This document shows, piece after piece, positions 36,953-45,909 of a stretch of DNA of 64,000 nucleotides. A model generated the notes under the pieces. The model made no database searches and had not been told where the DNA came from. It saw nothing but the letters and a program-made list of their open reading frames with translations. The position numbers and the translations under genes were made by a program. Source of the stretch: Psychrobacter sp. MF31. GTDB taxonomy: Bacteria; Pseudomonadota; Gammaproteobacteria; Pseudomonadales; Moraxellaceae. Each line of letters begins with the position of its first letter. Position 1 is the first letter of the stretch. The DNA lies in contig NZ_JABBDX010000003.1 of assembly GCF_012847335.1 (NCBI RefSeq), positions 1 to 64,000 of the forward strand. The letters are read 5' to 3'.

Positions 36953-36985
36953 AAAAAACCGCAGCATTAAGGCTTGCGGTTTTTT
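36953..36985 (+). terminator. Rho-independent terminator of yhbY
   Basis: An 11-bp stem AAAAAACCGCA (36953-36963) with TGCGGTTTTTT (36975-36985) lies shortly after the yhbY stop. Confidence 0.85.
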
Positions 36986-37043
36986 TCTAACCATTCATTA
37001 AACTGACTTTAGTTTTTAAACTGACTTTCGCAAAAATAACCTT

Positions 37044-37691
37044 ATGCAACAACGATTTTTACTTCAACTGTCCCAAGACACCCTTCAAGAGGATGCCAAA
37101 CGTTTAGGCGTGACGGCTTTAACCTTAAAGCACATCACCATTGATGTGATTGCTCAAATTCAAAAATCACCGACGCCTTATTTAGAGCTCAATTATCGGA
37201 TTGAGTTGCCAACGCCGTTATCAAAGTATATTGAATGGTCAGATTGGCAGGCAGATAAGGTTGGCTTTAGCGATTTTTTATGGGAAAAAACCTGCCTTGA
37301 GTGCTTTATTCAGCAAAACCATCAGTCAGGTTATGTCGAAATCAATGCTGCGCCCTGTGGCAAATTTGCCGTTTATAACTTTTTAAACTACCGAACGCCC
37401 AGCGGTTTGCCCCCTGAGCCTTTATTCATATCAAATGGCAATCGAGCGGTCATTAATTGGCAAAATTTTAGTCAAGATGACTTATCAGATAACTTTCGGC
37501 GTCAATTTACCATCGATTTAAAGCAACTGCCTAACTTTCAAGAAAATCTACCCAATTTTGGAATAGGGAAGCTTCATCCTTGTGTGATTTTAAACTTTGA
37601 GGCGGCTCAGCTTTATTTTGCGCCAAAGCATGCCATTCCCGCCGATTTTCATGACGCAAGCTACTGGCAGGATTTTAAGCCCAAATCTTAA
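37044..37691 (+). CDS. DOMON-like domain protein
   Basis: A 215-residue protein with no signal peptide. It contains the segment DFLWEKTCLECFI (about residues 73-85), followed by SGYVEINAAPCGKFAVYNFLNYR. This resembles a bacterial DOMON-like domain family (beta-sandwich, possibly binding a sugar or heme). The biochemical role is unknown. It stands alone, between the yhbY terminator and the convergent CHAP amidase gene. Confidence 0.7.
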   Translation: MQQRFLLQLSQDTLQEDAKRLGVTALTLKHITIDVIAQIQKSPTPYLELNYRIELPTPLSKYIEWSDWQADKVGFSDFLWEKTCLECFIQQNHQSGYVEINAAPCGKFAVYNFLNYRTPSGLPPEPLFISNGNRAVINWQNFSQDDLSDNFRRQFTIDLKQLPNFQENLPNFGIGKLHPCVILNFEAAQLYFAPKHAIPADFHDASYWQDFKPKS

Positions 37692-37847
37692 ATTCAACGC
37701 GTTTTAGTCACCCTCAGATATCATAATCAATAAAAAAGCTCAGCCATGGAATTCACCATTTCTGAGCTTTTAAGCAAAATTTTTATAAAACAATATCGCG
37801 CTTCACTAAAGTTGTGAGGCTAAGAGTAATCATATAAAAATTTTGAG

Positions 37848-38558
37848 TTATTCGGCCATCGCAAGATAGATGCCGCGGTTTGATGCGTCGTCCACATATT
37901 GTGAATCGCGCCAAGTGGTGTATGAGTAAGCGCCGCCATAAGGGCTGATGCTGCTTTGACGGAAATCTGAAATCCAGTTTGAGCCATCATAAATTTGAAT
38001 GTGACCATGCGGATGCTTTGAGCTGCGATCATAAACGACCACATCCCCTACTTGCGGTGGTGCATCGTTACTGATTTTTGAAAATCCTGCATTCGCAAGC
38101 GTTCCGCGAGTGGCATACTGATAGGCTGATGGATTTGGCGTAAAGTCATATCCGGCAGCTTGTAGCGCGGTGCGAACGTATCGCGCGCAGCGACCAGAAC
38201 TTCTTGACAATGCCACGCGTGAGGCATGAGCGGCGGCTTGGGCTGGCGCTGAATAGCGATCAGGCGCTGATCCTGCCATTTTTTTCTGGTTTTCAAGATA
38301 AATCTTTGAAGTAAGCGTTGCAAGCTCTTGCTGCTTTTGCTGAGCTTGGTTGTTGAGCTGATAAATGGTTCGGCTGATTTCATCGTTGTTTGATACCGAA
38401 ACGTGAGCGCCGGTTCTTGTGCTATAGATGTTTTTTGAGGAGCCGTAGTTTAATGAAGCATTGGTAATGTAATTTGACCCACTTTGGACAACGGCTGCAC
38501 CACTCGTTTGTGCAACGCCCATTCCTAATACGGTCAAAATTAATAAAGCGTGTTTCAT
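37848..38558 (-). CDS. Secreted CHAP-domain peptidoglycan amidase/endopeptidase
   Basis: A 236-residue exported protein. The first 20 residues form a signal peptide (MKHALLILTVLGMGVAQTSG) with cleavage around Gly20-Ala21. A coiled segment (about 60-92) rich in Gln precedes the CHAP domain (about 112-225). That domain shows the catalytic Cys124 in SSGRCARYVRTAL and His186 in PHGHIQIYDG. It likely cleaves peptidoglycan peptide bonds in the periplasm. The ATG at 38558 with AAAGG upstream begins the signal peptide; the frame extends further upstream without conserved sequence. Confidence 0.82.
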   Translation of the reverse strand: MKHALLILTVLGMGVAQTSGAAVVQSGSNYITNASLNYGSSKNIYSTRTGAHVSVSNNDEISRTIYQLNNQAQQKQQELATLTSKIYLENQKKMAGSAPDRYSAPAQAAAHASRVALSRSSGRCARYVRTALQAAGYDFTPNPSAYQYATRGTLANAGFSKISNDAPPQVGDVVVYDRSSKHPHGHIQIYDGSNWISDFRQSSISPYGGAYSYTTWRDSQYVDDASNRGIYLAMAE

Positions 38559-38810
38559 AAATTTACTGCCTTTGGTTAATACAAGATTGCTTGTCATCCA
38601 TAACAAAGCATCAATTAATTTAGAGGAAGTTTCACCCGTCGTGATAAAATCCTGATTACAACAGCGCATGCTTTTATCTACAGTGGTCAGTATTGGCACC
38701 ATTACCAATGTTTTAATGACCCACTTCAAAAATCACTTGCTACCCGCTTATGCCGCGCTTGATGGATTGTTCTTACTTAATACCACTCATTGCTTTCATG
38801 AAGGTTTGTA

Positions 38811-39335
38811 ATGTCAAAAAAACAGCCCAATCAACTTGCCAATTTAATCGATCATCAAGCGTTTGCTGGCAGCTTATTGCCAAAAAATCTTGCTGATACG
38901 CTCAAAATCTACACACAAGCAACCTTAGAATTAAAAACGTTATTGGCAGAAGTTCTGCCCGAGGAAATCCTCAATTCATGCCAGGTTGTGGGTCTAACTG
39001 CCGAGCAACTAACGCTCAGTGTGAGCTCAACGACCGCCGCCAATCATATCCGTTATTTACAAAGCGCTTATCTTCAATTGTTGTCATCGCAATCACTTAC
39101 ATTTCAACAACTCAAAGAACTTCGCGTCATGGTAACTCAATTTGATAGCAAAAAACCGTCATCTTATGAACAATCTGTAGTGCTTATTGACCAAAAAAAC
39201 CTTGATAAAGCCAATGAAAATCAGGCTCTTAGCCAAAACACAAAGCGGACTATAGCACAGGCTGCTAGGCATGTCACCACTGATAAAAATTTACAAAACG
39301 CACTTTTGCGACTCATTGATGATGAAAAATCTTGA
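38811..39335 (+). CDS. DciA-like (DUF721) protein
   Basis: A 174-residue protein whose N-terminal domain (about residues 25-115) looks like DUF721/DciA: LPEEILNSCQVVGLTAEQLTLSV and AANHIRYLQSAYLQLL, then a polar C-terminal tail. DciA-type proteins load or activate the replicative helicase in bacteria lacking DnaC, and the family often lies beside lpxC and secA. Here it is convergent with lpxC, which supports the call. AAGG lies before the ATG. Confidence 0.7.
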   Translation: MSKKQPNQLANLIDHQAFAGSLLPKNLADTLKIYTQATLELKTLLAEVLPEEILNSCQVVGLTAEQLTLSVSSTTAANHIRYLQSAYLQLLSSQSLTFQQLKELRVMVTQFDSKKPSSYEQSVVLIDQKNLDKANENQALSQNTKRTIAQAARHVTTDKNLQNALLRLIDDEKS

Positions 39336-39411
39336 ATTTACAGTGTAATTTTATGTAAATAAAGTATTAAAAGCTTAAGAAAAATGTTTGAAGTGGGATT
39401 TGTTTTCACAT

Positions 39412-39469
39412 AAAAAAAAGGTTTGAAAATGAAATCCTAATTTCAGATTTCGCTTTCAAACCTTTTTTT
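39412..39469. terminator. Bidirectional terminator between dciA-like gene and lpxC
   Basis: An outer stem GGTTTGAAA (39420-39428) with TTTCAAACC (39454-39462) is stacked on an inner stem GAAATC (39431-39436) with GATTTC (39446-39451). A-run and T-run flank it. It lies between convergent genes and can stop both. Confidence 0.85.
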
Positions 39470-39612
39470 ATGCCCTCAATCAAAGAGATTATCAGGGATT
39501 GCGCTTGGGTTTAAACAATATTAATTCTCATAATATAGTTTTGTCTTTTGATGTGGATCAACGCTTTGTAATCTTACGTAAATGTTGCGATACTTCGTGT
39601 ATAATCGTGTAT

Positions 39613-40530
39613 TTATCCCTCGATGGTTATGCCACTCAAAGGTAAGTACTCAATAGGGCAGCTTACATTGTCATCAAATGTTACAATTTCAAAGTTATTT
39701 TGATCCGATAAGATCTCACGAATGAGCAAATTGTTTAGCGCATGACCAGATTTATAAGCATTAAATCGACCTAAAATCGGATAGCCAATCAGATATAAAT
39801 CGCCAAGCGCATCTAAGATTTTATGACGCACAAATTCATCAGCAAATCGCAGCCCTTCAACATTTAGCACCTTTAAATCATCAATGACAATGGCGTTTTC
39901 CATGCTGCCACCAAGGGCTAGGTTGTTTTTTCGCAGCATTTCAATGTCTTGTAAAAAACCAAAGGTTCGCGCCGCACTTAACTCTTCAATAAAGTTTTGG
40001 GTAGAAAAACACAATTGGGCGTGCTGAAAGTCTTTATTAATGGCAGGGTGATCAAAATCGATCTCAAAGTTCAGCTCAAAACCGTCATAAGGTCGCAGCT
40101 CTGCCCATTTATCATCAACTTTTACCCGAACTGATCGGCGCATTCGTAAAAACTTTTTGGGCGCATCTTGTTCACAAAGCCCAGCTTGCAGTAATAGCCC
40201 CACAAATGGCGCCGCGCTACCATCCATGATCGGGATTTCTGCCGCTGAAACGCGAACCAATAAGTTGTCAATGCCAAGTCCTGCCACCGCACTTAATAAA
40301 TGCTCAACGGTGCCCACCCGAGTGCCCCCAAAAACAAGATTGGAGGACATCATGGTATCTTGAACCAAAAACGCGCTGGCAGGAATTGGCGCTGACCCCA
40401 TAATGTCTGAGCGCTCAAAAATAACCCCGCTATTGACAGGCTGCGGGTGAAACTCCAAGTCAACCGGATGACCACTGTGCAATCCAATGCCAGTAATGTG
40501 AATGACTGATTGTATTGTCCGTTGATTCAT
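39613..40530 (-). CDS. lpxC: UDP-3-O-acyl-N-acetylglucosamine deacetylase
   Basis: A 305-residue zinc enzyme, the committed step of lipid A synthesis; the length equals that of E. coli LpxC. Seen are TGIGLHSGHPVDL at the N-terminus, the zinc-ligand motif VEHLLSAVAGLGIDN, the MDGSAAPFV segment, the FGF region and HKILDALGDLYLIG with a second zinc ligand. The ATG at 40530 (MNQRTIQSVIHITG) matches the family start; a longer frame to 40641 adds unconserved sequence. It follows ftsZ on the same strand but behind a terminator. FtsH, its usual protease, is also in this window. Confidence 0.97.
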   Translation of the reverse strand: MNQRTIQSVIHITGIGLHSGHPVDLEFHPQPVNSGVIFERSDIMGSAPIPASAFLVQDTMMSSNLVFGGTRVGTVEHLLSAVAGLGIDNLLVRVSAAEIPIMDGSAAPFVGLLLQAGLCEQDAPKKFLRMRRSVRVKVDDKWAELRPYDGFELNFEIDFDHPAINKDFQHAQLCFSTQNFIEELSAARTFGFLQDIEMLRKNNLALGGSMENAIVIDDLKVLNVEGLRFADEFVRHKILDALGDLYLIGYPILGRFNAYKSGHALNNLLIREILSDQNNFEIVTFDDNVSCPIEYLPLSGITIEG

Positions 40531-40695
40531 GGCAGATTTCTCACATATCTTGTTACAATTGTTGTAGTGTACCATTTCTAAAGCAGGTTTCGCTATAGCC
40601 AAGTTTTGATAATTTATTGATATCGCTGATAAGTCTAGCAAAATTGTGACTTGATGCCCTTAAGCTTGGCTAAATGGTAGATAAGCTTAGGCATA

Positions 40696-40724
40696 AAAAA
40701 ACCAGCCTTAAAAGCTGGTTTTTT
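40696..40724 (-). terminator. Rho-independent terminator of ftsZ
   Basis: An 11-bp stem AAAAAACCAGC (40696-40706) with GCTGGTTTTTT (40714-40724) and a 7-base loop lies about 100 bases beyond the ftsZ stop. It separates ftsZ from lpxC. Confidence 0.85.
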
Positions 40725-40824
40725 AGAAGTTATGACAATGACTTAAACCTTATCACTATACCTAACCACATTTTTATCAGTAATAACTTAGCCGATTTAC
40801 TGGCTGAAGTTATGAACTCATGAC

Positions 40825-42021
40825 TTATTTATTTTGTTGGCGCTTTAAATAGTCTTGAATGCTGTTGGTTTTAGTTTGTGGCTGCTCTGGCTGAGCGTTT
40901 GGTCGTGCCATATTTTCTTGGAACATTTGCGGTTTGGCACGTTGTTGGCTGTTGAGCGCGCTGGTGTGCAAATTAGGATCTACTGGCTGATTGCTGGTAA
41001 CGGGCGGCACGGATTGAGCAGGTTCAGGCGCTTTTTTAGGGGTGTCATTAAGCGTCAATCCAGTCGCAATTACAGTCACATGCAAGTCATCATTCATATC
41101 TTCATCAATAACTGAGCCATAGAAAATATGGGCGTCGTCAATGTCCGTGATGTCTTCAACGATTTCGCTGATTTTGCTAAATTCATCCAATGATAATGAC
41201 TCTGATGAAATAACGTTGACCAAAAGACCCTTGGCATTTTCCAAGCGCAAATCGTCAAGAAGCGGTGAGCGGATGGCTTTTTCAGTCGCTTGGCGCGCTC
41301 GATCATCACCACTGGCACGACCAATCCCCATCATCGCATGACCTTTAGCGGTCATGGCAGTTCGGATATCGTTAAAGTCAATGTTGATCACGCCTTCGCT
41401 AGCGATCGTTTCAGCAATACCTTGAACGGCATGAAGCAATACGTCATCTGCCTTTTTAAAGGCATCTTTCATTGAAATGTTGCCATAAACGCTCATCAGC
41501 TTGTCATTTGGAATCGTGATGATTGAGTCAACGAAGTTGGCTAATTGTTCGATTCCCGCTTGCGCCGCTTTAATGCGTTTGCCGCCTTCAAATTTGAACG
41601 GTGTGGTCACTACAGCAACGGTTAACACTTCCATTTCTTTGGCAATTCTTGCCACCACAGGAGCGGCTCCTGTTCCGGTGCCGCCGCCCATTCCGGCAGT
41701 AATGAACACCATATCGGCATTTTCAAGCAAAGCTCGGATGGAATCCTCTTCGCTTTCTGCCGCTTCACGACCCACTTCAGGATTCGCCCCAGCACCAAGA
41801 CCGCGGTTACTTTTAGCGCCCAATTGCAATTTATGCGGTGTGGTCAAACGATCCAGCGCTTGCTTATCGGTGTTGGCACAAACAAAGGTTACTCCTTTGA
41901 TGCCTTGCTGAACCATATGCTCAACGGCGTTGCCGCCACCGCCGCCCACGCCGAACACAATAAAGCGTGCCTGACCGTTGCTCACTGGCTGATTGACATC
42001 TGGCATGGTATATTTTGACAT
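40825..42021 (-). CDS. ftsZ: Cell division protein FtsZ
   Basis: The tubulin-like GTPase that forms the division ring. The 398 residues contain the N-terminal VFGVGGGGGNAVEHM, the tubulin signature GGGTGTGAAP (about 107-116), the NIDFNDIRTAM T7-loop region, and a Pro/Gln-rich linker. The C-terminal peptide SIQDYLKRQ is a variant of the usual PAFLRKQ-type tail that binds FtsA and ZipA. It follows ftsA after a 191-base gap, which may hold its own promoter. Confidence 0.98.
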   Translation of the reverse strand: MSKYTMPDVNQPVSNGQARFIVFGVGGGGGNAVEHMVQQGIKGVTFVCANTDKQALDRLTTPHKLQLGAKSNRGLGAGANPEVGREAAESEEDSIRALLENADMVFITAGMGGGTGTGAAPVVARIAKEMEVLTVAVVTTPFKFEGGKRIKAAQAGIEQLANFVDSIITIPNDKLMSVYGNISMKDAFKKADDVLLHAVQGIAETIASEGVINIDFNDIRTAMTAKGHAMMGIGRASGDDRARQATEKAIRSPLLDDLRLENAKGLLVNVISSESLSLDEFSKISEIVEDITDIDDAHIFYGSVIDEDMNDDLHVTVIATGLTLNDTPKKAPEPAQSVPPVTSNQPVDPNLHTSALNSQQRAKPQMFQENMARPNAQPEQPQTKTNSIQDYLKRQQNK

Positions 42022-42212
42022 AGAAAAAATTCTCCAGTTGTAGACAACATAAGCATCAACATGGCTTAAGTGCTATCGACGTCCTTTTAAAATGGTCTGA
42101 TAAATAATAAGTGGGTTCAGCGCAAAAACCTAATTATTAGCGCTGTATGGATCACCCGTTATTTTAACATAAAAGTTTTTTGTAAAAATATGGGCTATGA
42201 TAAAGCAGCCTA

Positions 42213-43496
42213 CTACAGTATTTTTTTAAACATGCTACCAAAACCACGTTTTAGCCCTGAAAATAACCCCTCAGGCTTGCCAATCGCTTCAGGCTCACTT
42301 TGCTCACTATGGCGAAACTGATCGCTTTGACTATATAGCAAGGTGCCAAAAGCGGTTTGATAAGCGCGATTGGTCAGTTGCGAGGTGATATAGCTTTCAA
42401 GCTCATGATCGTTATACTTATAAGCTTTGATCGCAGGATGCGGTTTTGCCATGGTGACCGGCGTTCTTAAACGCTTTTTAGAAAACGCGACCATACCGCG
42501 CATGGCGCTTCCACCACCGGTGAACACAATGCCGCGATCAATAAAATCAAACAGCCCTTCTTGTTGTAAGCGCTCAGCAATCTCATCCAAAATGGTGATG
42601 TATCGCGCTTCAATAATTTGGGCAAGCTTATAGTTACTTACATTGAGCATCTCGCTGCTGCCATAGCGCTGATAAGAAAAAAAGGCGCTTGGGTCAACGC
42701 TACTGACATCCACGGTGCCAAAGTCTTTTTTCAGCTCTTCAGCTTCAATCATAGAGATATTCAGCTCAGCAGAGATGTCCATTGTCACCTCATGGCTGCC
42801 ACTTGCAAGGCAATGAGTGAAAATGAGCTTATTTTCTTTATAAACACAAATGCTGCTGGTACTGGCACCAATGTCAATCAAACAAACGCCTTGCTGCCGC
42901 TCATCCATGCTCAAACAATATTCCGCACTGGTCACCGCATCAAAAACAACATGATCGACACCAACGTCGCAACTTTGCAGCAGTCTTTGGATGTTTTGGC
43001 GACTTGCTACAGGCATCATCATCATATGATACATCACGCAAATATCGCGAGCGATCATCTCAATGGCATCATCAACCATCGCTTCTTGATCGTCGATATA
43101 AATGCCTTGCTGACAGCAGTGCATCAAGTAATAGTTCGATGGCAAGTCGTTGGCTTTAGCGCGCGTTAAAGCGTTCACCATATCTTGAATTTGGACTTCG
43201 CCGGTCGCCGTTTGTACCTCACCCATGCTATTTCTACTTAACAATTCAGGGGTAGAGAGCGTCAACCAAACGCTATGGACACGGCAATTGGCGCGATCTT
43301 CAGCTTCTTGAATCGCTTTTTTAATGGCACTTTTTAAGCGCTCGCGGTGCTTGATCTGACCTTGATAAAAGTCACTGTTTTTTACCTGACCTATCCCCAA
43401 GATCTGGATGTCTTTGACCGACACCACATTGCCGATCACCACATAAACGGCGGTGGCACTTAAATGGACAACAACAAGGGTTTCAGTATTTTTCAT
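42213..43496 (-). CDS. ftsA: Cell division protein FtsA, divergent nucleotide-binding site
   Basis: A 427-residue actin-like protein that tethers FtsZ to the membrane. Gene order and the C-terminal amphipathic helix (SGLKRGFGSMFKKIL) identify it, as do GVCLIDIGASTSSICVY, the ECRY-like QIIEARYITIL and the adenosine motif GIVFTGGGSAMRG. The N-terminal phosphate-1 loop, normally LDIGTSKV, reads HLSATAVYV here and lacks the conserved Asp and Gly. The phosphate-2 loop is DIGAST rather than DIGGGT. ATP binding may therefore be altered. It sits between ftsQ and ftsZ. Confidence 0.93.
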   Translation of the reverse strand: MKNTETLVVVHLSATAVYVVIGNVVSVKDIQILGIGQVKNSDFYQGQIKHRERLKSAIKKAIQEAEDRANCRVHSVWLTLSTPELLSRNSMGEVQTATGEVQIQDMVNALTRAKANDLPSNYYLMHCCQQGIYIDDQEAMVDDAIEMIARDICVMYHMMMMPVASRQNIQRLLQSCDVGVDHVVFDAVTSAEYCLSMDERQQGVCLIDIGASTSSICVYKENKLIFTHCLASGSHEVTMDISAELNISMIEAEELKKDFGTVDVSSVDPSAFFSYQRYGSSEMLNVSNYKLAQIIEARYITILDEIAERLQQEGLFDFIDRGIVFTGGGSAMRGMVAFSKKRLRTPVTMAKPHPAIKAYKYNDHELESYITSQLTNRAYQTAFGTLLYSQSDQFRHSEQSEPEAIGKPEGLFSGLKRGFGSMFKKIL

Positions 43497-43684
43497 CGTG
43501 TTTAATAAACTGCTTTAATAGAAGATGCCAGCATCTTCAAGTCACTCATAAAAAACATCGCAACATTTTTATTCGATGTCATTGAAATTCTGTAAAGCTG
43601 AAATTCTGTAAAAATTTTTAACTCATTAATCGCCATTACCACTATAGTTTTTAATCGTCATTAGCGCTTAATGCCGACCGCAAA

Positions 43685-44539
43685 CTAAGCAATCGTTTGA
43701 TCCGTTTTACCTTCAAATTTAATAGCAACGTCATCTTTATCATTAGAAGGTTTAGGTTTTGGCGAGCTGTCAATGGAGCGCCAAGCAACCGTAAAGCCAT
43801 TTCTATACCGCAAATCAACCGATTGGATCTCATCAAGCTTTGTTGCCAACTGATTGTTTAGCAGCTGACTTAAGCTTAGCAGCTTTTGGGCGGTATTTTC
43901 ATTGTCCACAATTACTCGAATACCATTGTCAAAGCGTACCAGCCACGTCATTCTGGGCGTTAAAATAATGTCTTCAACTTTCATGTTCAGCGGTGAAAAC
44001 CACTCGTTAATTTGCTGCATTTGCTGCATAATCACGCGAGATTGTGATTGATCACCTTGTAGTGTGGCAAATTGGGTGCGCATCAAATCCGTACTTTCTA
44101 CCGGAACAAATACCGAACCTTTGGCATCGATCAAACGCTCAGTGCCAAAATTTGCAACCGCCTGCTTAGGCAAAGCGCTGACCACAATGCCGCGCTGCCA
44201 ATCGCGCGAAATGCTCACTTGATCAACCCAAGGCTGAGACAATGCCAAATCGCGAAGCTCTTGTAAATCCGTGGTAAAAAAGTTGCCCGTAGGCGGCATT
44301 GCCATCGCTTGCTTTAATACATGAAACTGAGCGTTGCTTAAATGGTCGGGACTCACCTCAATATGAGCGGCTGGCGCATCTTGCAGCGCCTTTGCTGCCA
44401 TTGCTAAAAGCAGCAGCAATAAAACAACGCCGACGGCTAGGATATAATAGGTCGTTACCTGAACGTCAGCCAGCCGCTGTTTGACCTGAGCCAGCTTATT
44501 GCTCATCATTTCAGGAGTCTTGTTGACCGATGACGCCAT
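43685..44539 (-). CDS. ftsQ: Cell division protein FtsQ
   Basis: A 284-residue bitopic inner-membrane protein. A cytoplasmic N-terminus of about 30 residues is followed by one membrane helix (about 31-49). The periplasmic part has a POTRA-like domain (NFFTTDLQELRDLALSQPWVDQVSISRDWQRGI) and the beta domain with VRFDNGIRVIVDNE. The conserved ending VDLRYRNGFTVAWR is present. It lies upstream of ftsA with a 188-base gap, and 365 bases downstream of ddl. Confidence 0.93.
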   Translation of the reverse strand: MASSVNKTPEMMSNKLAQVKQRLADVQVTTYYILAVGVVLLLLLLAMAAKALQDAPAAHIEVSPDHLSNAQFHVLKQAMAMPPTGNFFTTDLQELRDLALSQPWVDQVSISRDWQRGIVVSALPKQAVANFGTERLIDAKGSVFVPVESTDLMRTQFATLQGDQSQSRVIMQQMQQINEWFSPLNMKVEDIILTPRMTWLVRFDNGIRVIVDNENTAQKLLSLSQLLNNQLATKLDEIQSVDLRYRNGFTVAWRSIDSSPKPKPSNDKDDVAIKFEGKTDQTIA

Positions 44540-44904
44540 GACGCTATAGTTTCCTATTTTTAAGCCCGTTGTTTTAAGTCAAAGTTTTTAAGTTAAAGTT
44601 TCTAAATTAAAGTCACAAAATGCGCGGTAATCATTACCAATTATTTACAATATTTGGCAAAAAATACTGCTACTATGCTTTTAATTGAGCCTAGCCTTTA
44701 AATTAACGATGCAATTTTACGTTACTAAAAATATCTTTACAATATTAACGTATTTTTGTTCTAAACAATAGCATAATGCGAAGTGATCAATCGCTATTTA
44801 CATAAGATTACAAACAACAAATTAGGCGAACTGAATCTCAATATCGCCTAATTTTTTGATTATTATCCATGATTTAGGGCTAAATTGCCAGCACCACCCG
44901 CAAT
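44540..44904. other. Non-coding gap in the division cluster between ddl and ftsQ
   Basis: This 365-base AT-rich gap is unusual inside a dcw cluster. From the ftsQ side it holds three imperfect 14-base repeats (44577-44618), a perfect inverted repeat GGTAAT-C-ATTACC (44626-44638) and a long hairpin (44819-44854). An independent ftsQ promoter is likely here, but no -35/-10 pair was clear. Confidence 0.55.
44819..44854. terminator. Terminator-like hairpin after ddl
   Basis: An 11-bp perfect stem AAATTAGGCGA (44819-44829) with TCGCCTAATTT (44844-44854) and a 14-base loop. The T-run is good on the plus strand (to 44857) but poor (TTTGTTGTTTG) on the minus strand, where the genes lie, so termination of ddl may be partial. 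Confidence 0.5.
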
Positions 44905-45894
44905 TTAAACGCTAACGGTTTGCGCCAAAATATGCCAGCATAGTTGCTCAAAATTCATCCCGCGAGCTTTTGCTGCCATAGGAACCAAACTGTGACTGGT
45001 CATTCCCGGAACGGTATTGATTTCAAGTAGCCAAAAGTTGCCTTTGTCGTCTTGCATGGCATCAATTCGACCCCAACCTTTGGCATCAACAGCGCGAAAC
45101 GCGGCAAGACTCAGCTCCTGCAAATGACGCTCATCATCAGCGCTTAAGCCGCAAGGGATAAAGTAGCCCGTATCATTGCGATTATATTTCGCTTCAAAAT
45201 CATAAAAGTTAGTGATGTCGGCAGGCTCTAAGCGAATGACCGGATAAGCTTCATCGTCGATAATGACAATGGTGAACTCGCGACCGGTAATCCAGCGCTC
45301 CGCCATCACCGCATCGCCGCAATCAGCAGCCGTCGCAAAAGCTTTAGGCAATTCGTCCAAATGATTCACTTTGGTCATGCCAATGCTTGAGCCTTCATGA
45401 ACCGGCTTAACAATCAATGGTAATCCCAACATATTAACCACTTGCTGCCAATCGGTATCCGCTGTCAATAATGAAAACGGCGCCGTTGATAATCCGCAGC
45501 CCTGCCAAAGCTGCTTGGTGCGGACTTTATCCATTCCCAATGCTGAAGCTAACACGCCAGATCCCGTTTGCGGAATTTCAAGCCATTCAAGTAAGCCTTG
45601 CAATACCCCATCTTCACCGCCGCGACCATGCAACACGTTAAAAACGCGATCAAACTGCTTTAGTTCGCTGATGTCTTGAAACTTGGGGTCAAAATGGGTC
45701 GCATCAACGCCTTGATTTTTAAGGGCTTCTAGCACGGCTGCGCCACTATTTAGTGAAATGCTGCGCTCGTTGCTATTGCCCCCGTAAACCACCGCCACCC
45801 GCCCAAAAGAGCGAGCATCGGTAACGTGACTTTGCTTAATTTTAGGATAGGAGGCAGGTTCTGATTGACGAAATTTTTGATTACACTCGGTCAT
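44905..45894 (-). CDS. ddl: D-alanine--D-alanine ligase
   Basis: A 329-residue ATP-grasp enzyme making the D-Ala-D-Ala dipeptide for peptidoglycan. Signatures: VAVVYGGNSNERSISL, LHGRGGEDGVLQGLLE, PQTGSGVLASALGMDK, the ATP-grasp VKPVHEGSSIGMTKV, and the metal-binding LLEINTVPGMTSHSLVP. The N-terminus is about 25 residues longer than usual; TTAGGA precedes the ATG at 45894. It follows murC after 15 bases. Confidence 0.96.
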   Translation of the reverse strand: MTECNQKFRQSEPASYPKIKQSHVTDARSFGRVAVVYGGNSNERSISLNSGAAVLEALKNQGVDATHFDPKFQDISELKQFDRVFNVLHGRGGEDGVLQGLLEWLEIPQTGSGVLASALGMDKVRTKQLWQGCGLSTAPFSLLTADTDWQQVVNMLGLPLIVKPVHEGSSIGMTKVNHLDELPKAFATAADCGDAVMAERWITGREFTIVIIDDEAYPVIRLEPADITNFYDFEAKYNRNDTGYFIPCGLSADDERHLQELSLAAFRAVDAKGWGRIDAMQDDKGNFWLLEINTVPGMTSHSLVPMAAKARGMNFEQLCWHILAQTVSV

Positions 45895-45909
45895 GGCTTA
45901 TCCTAACTG

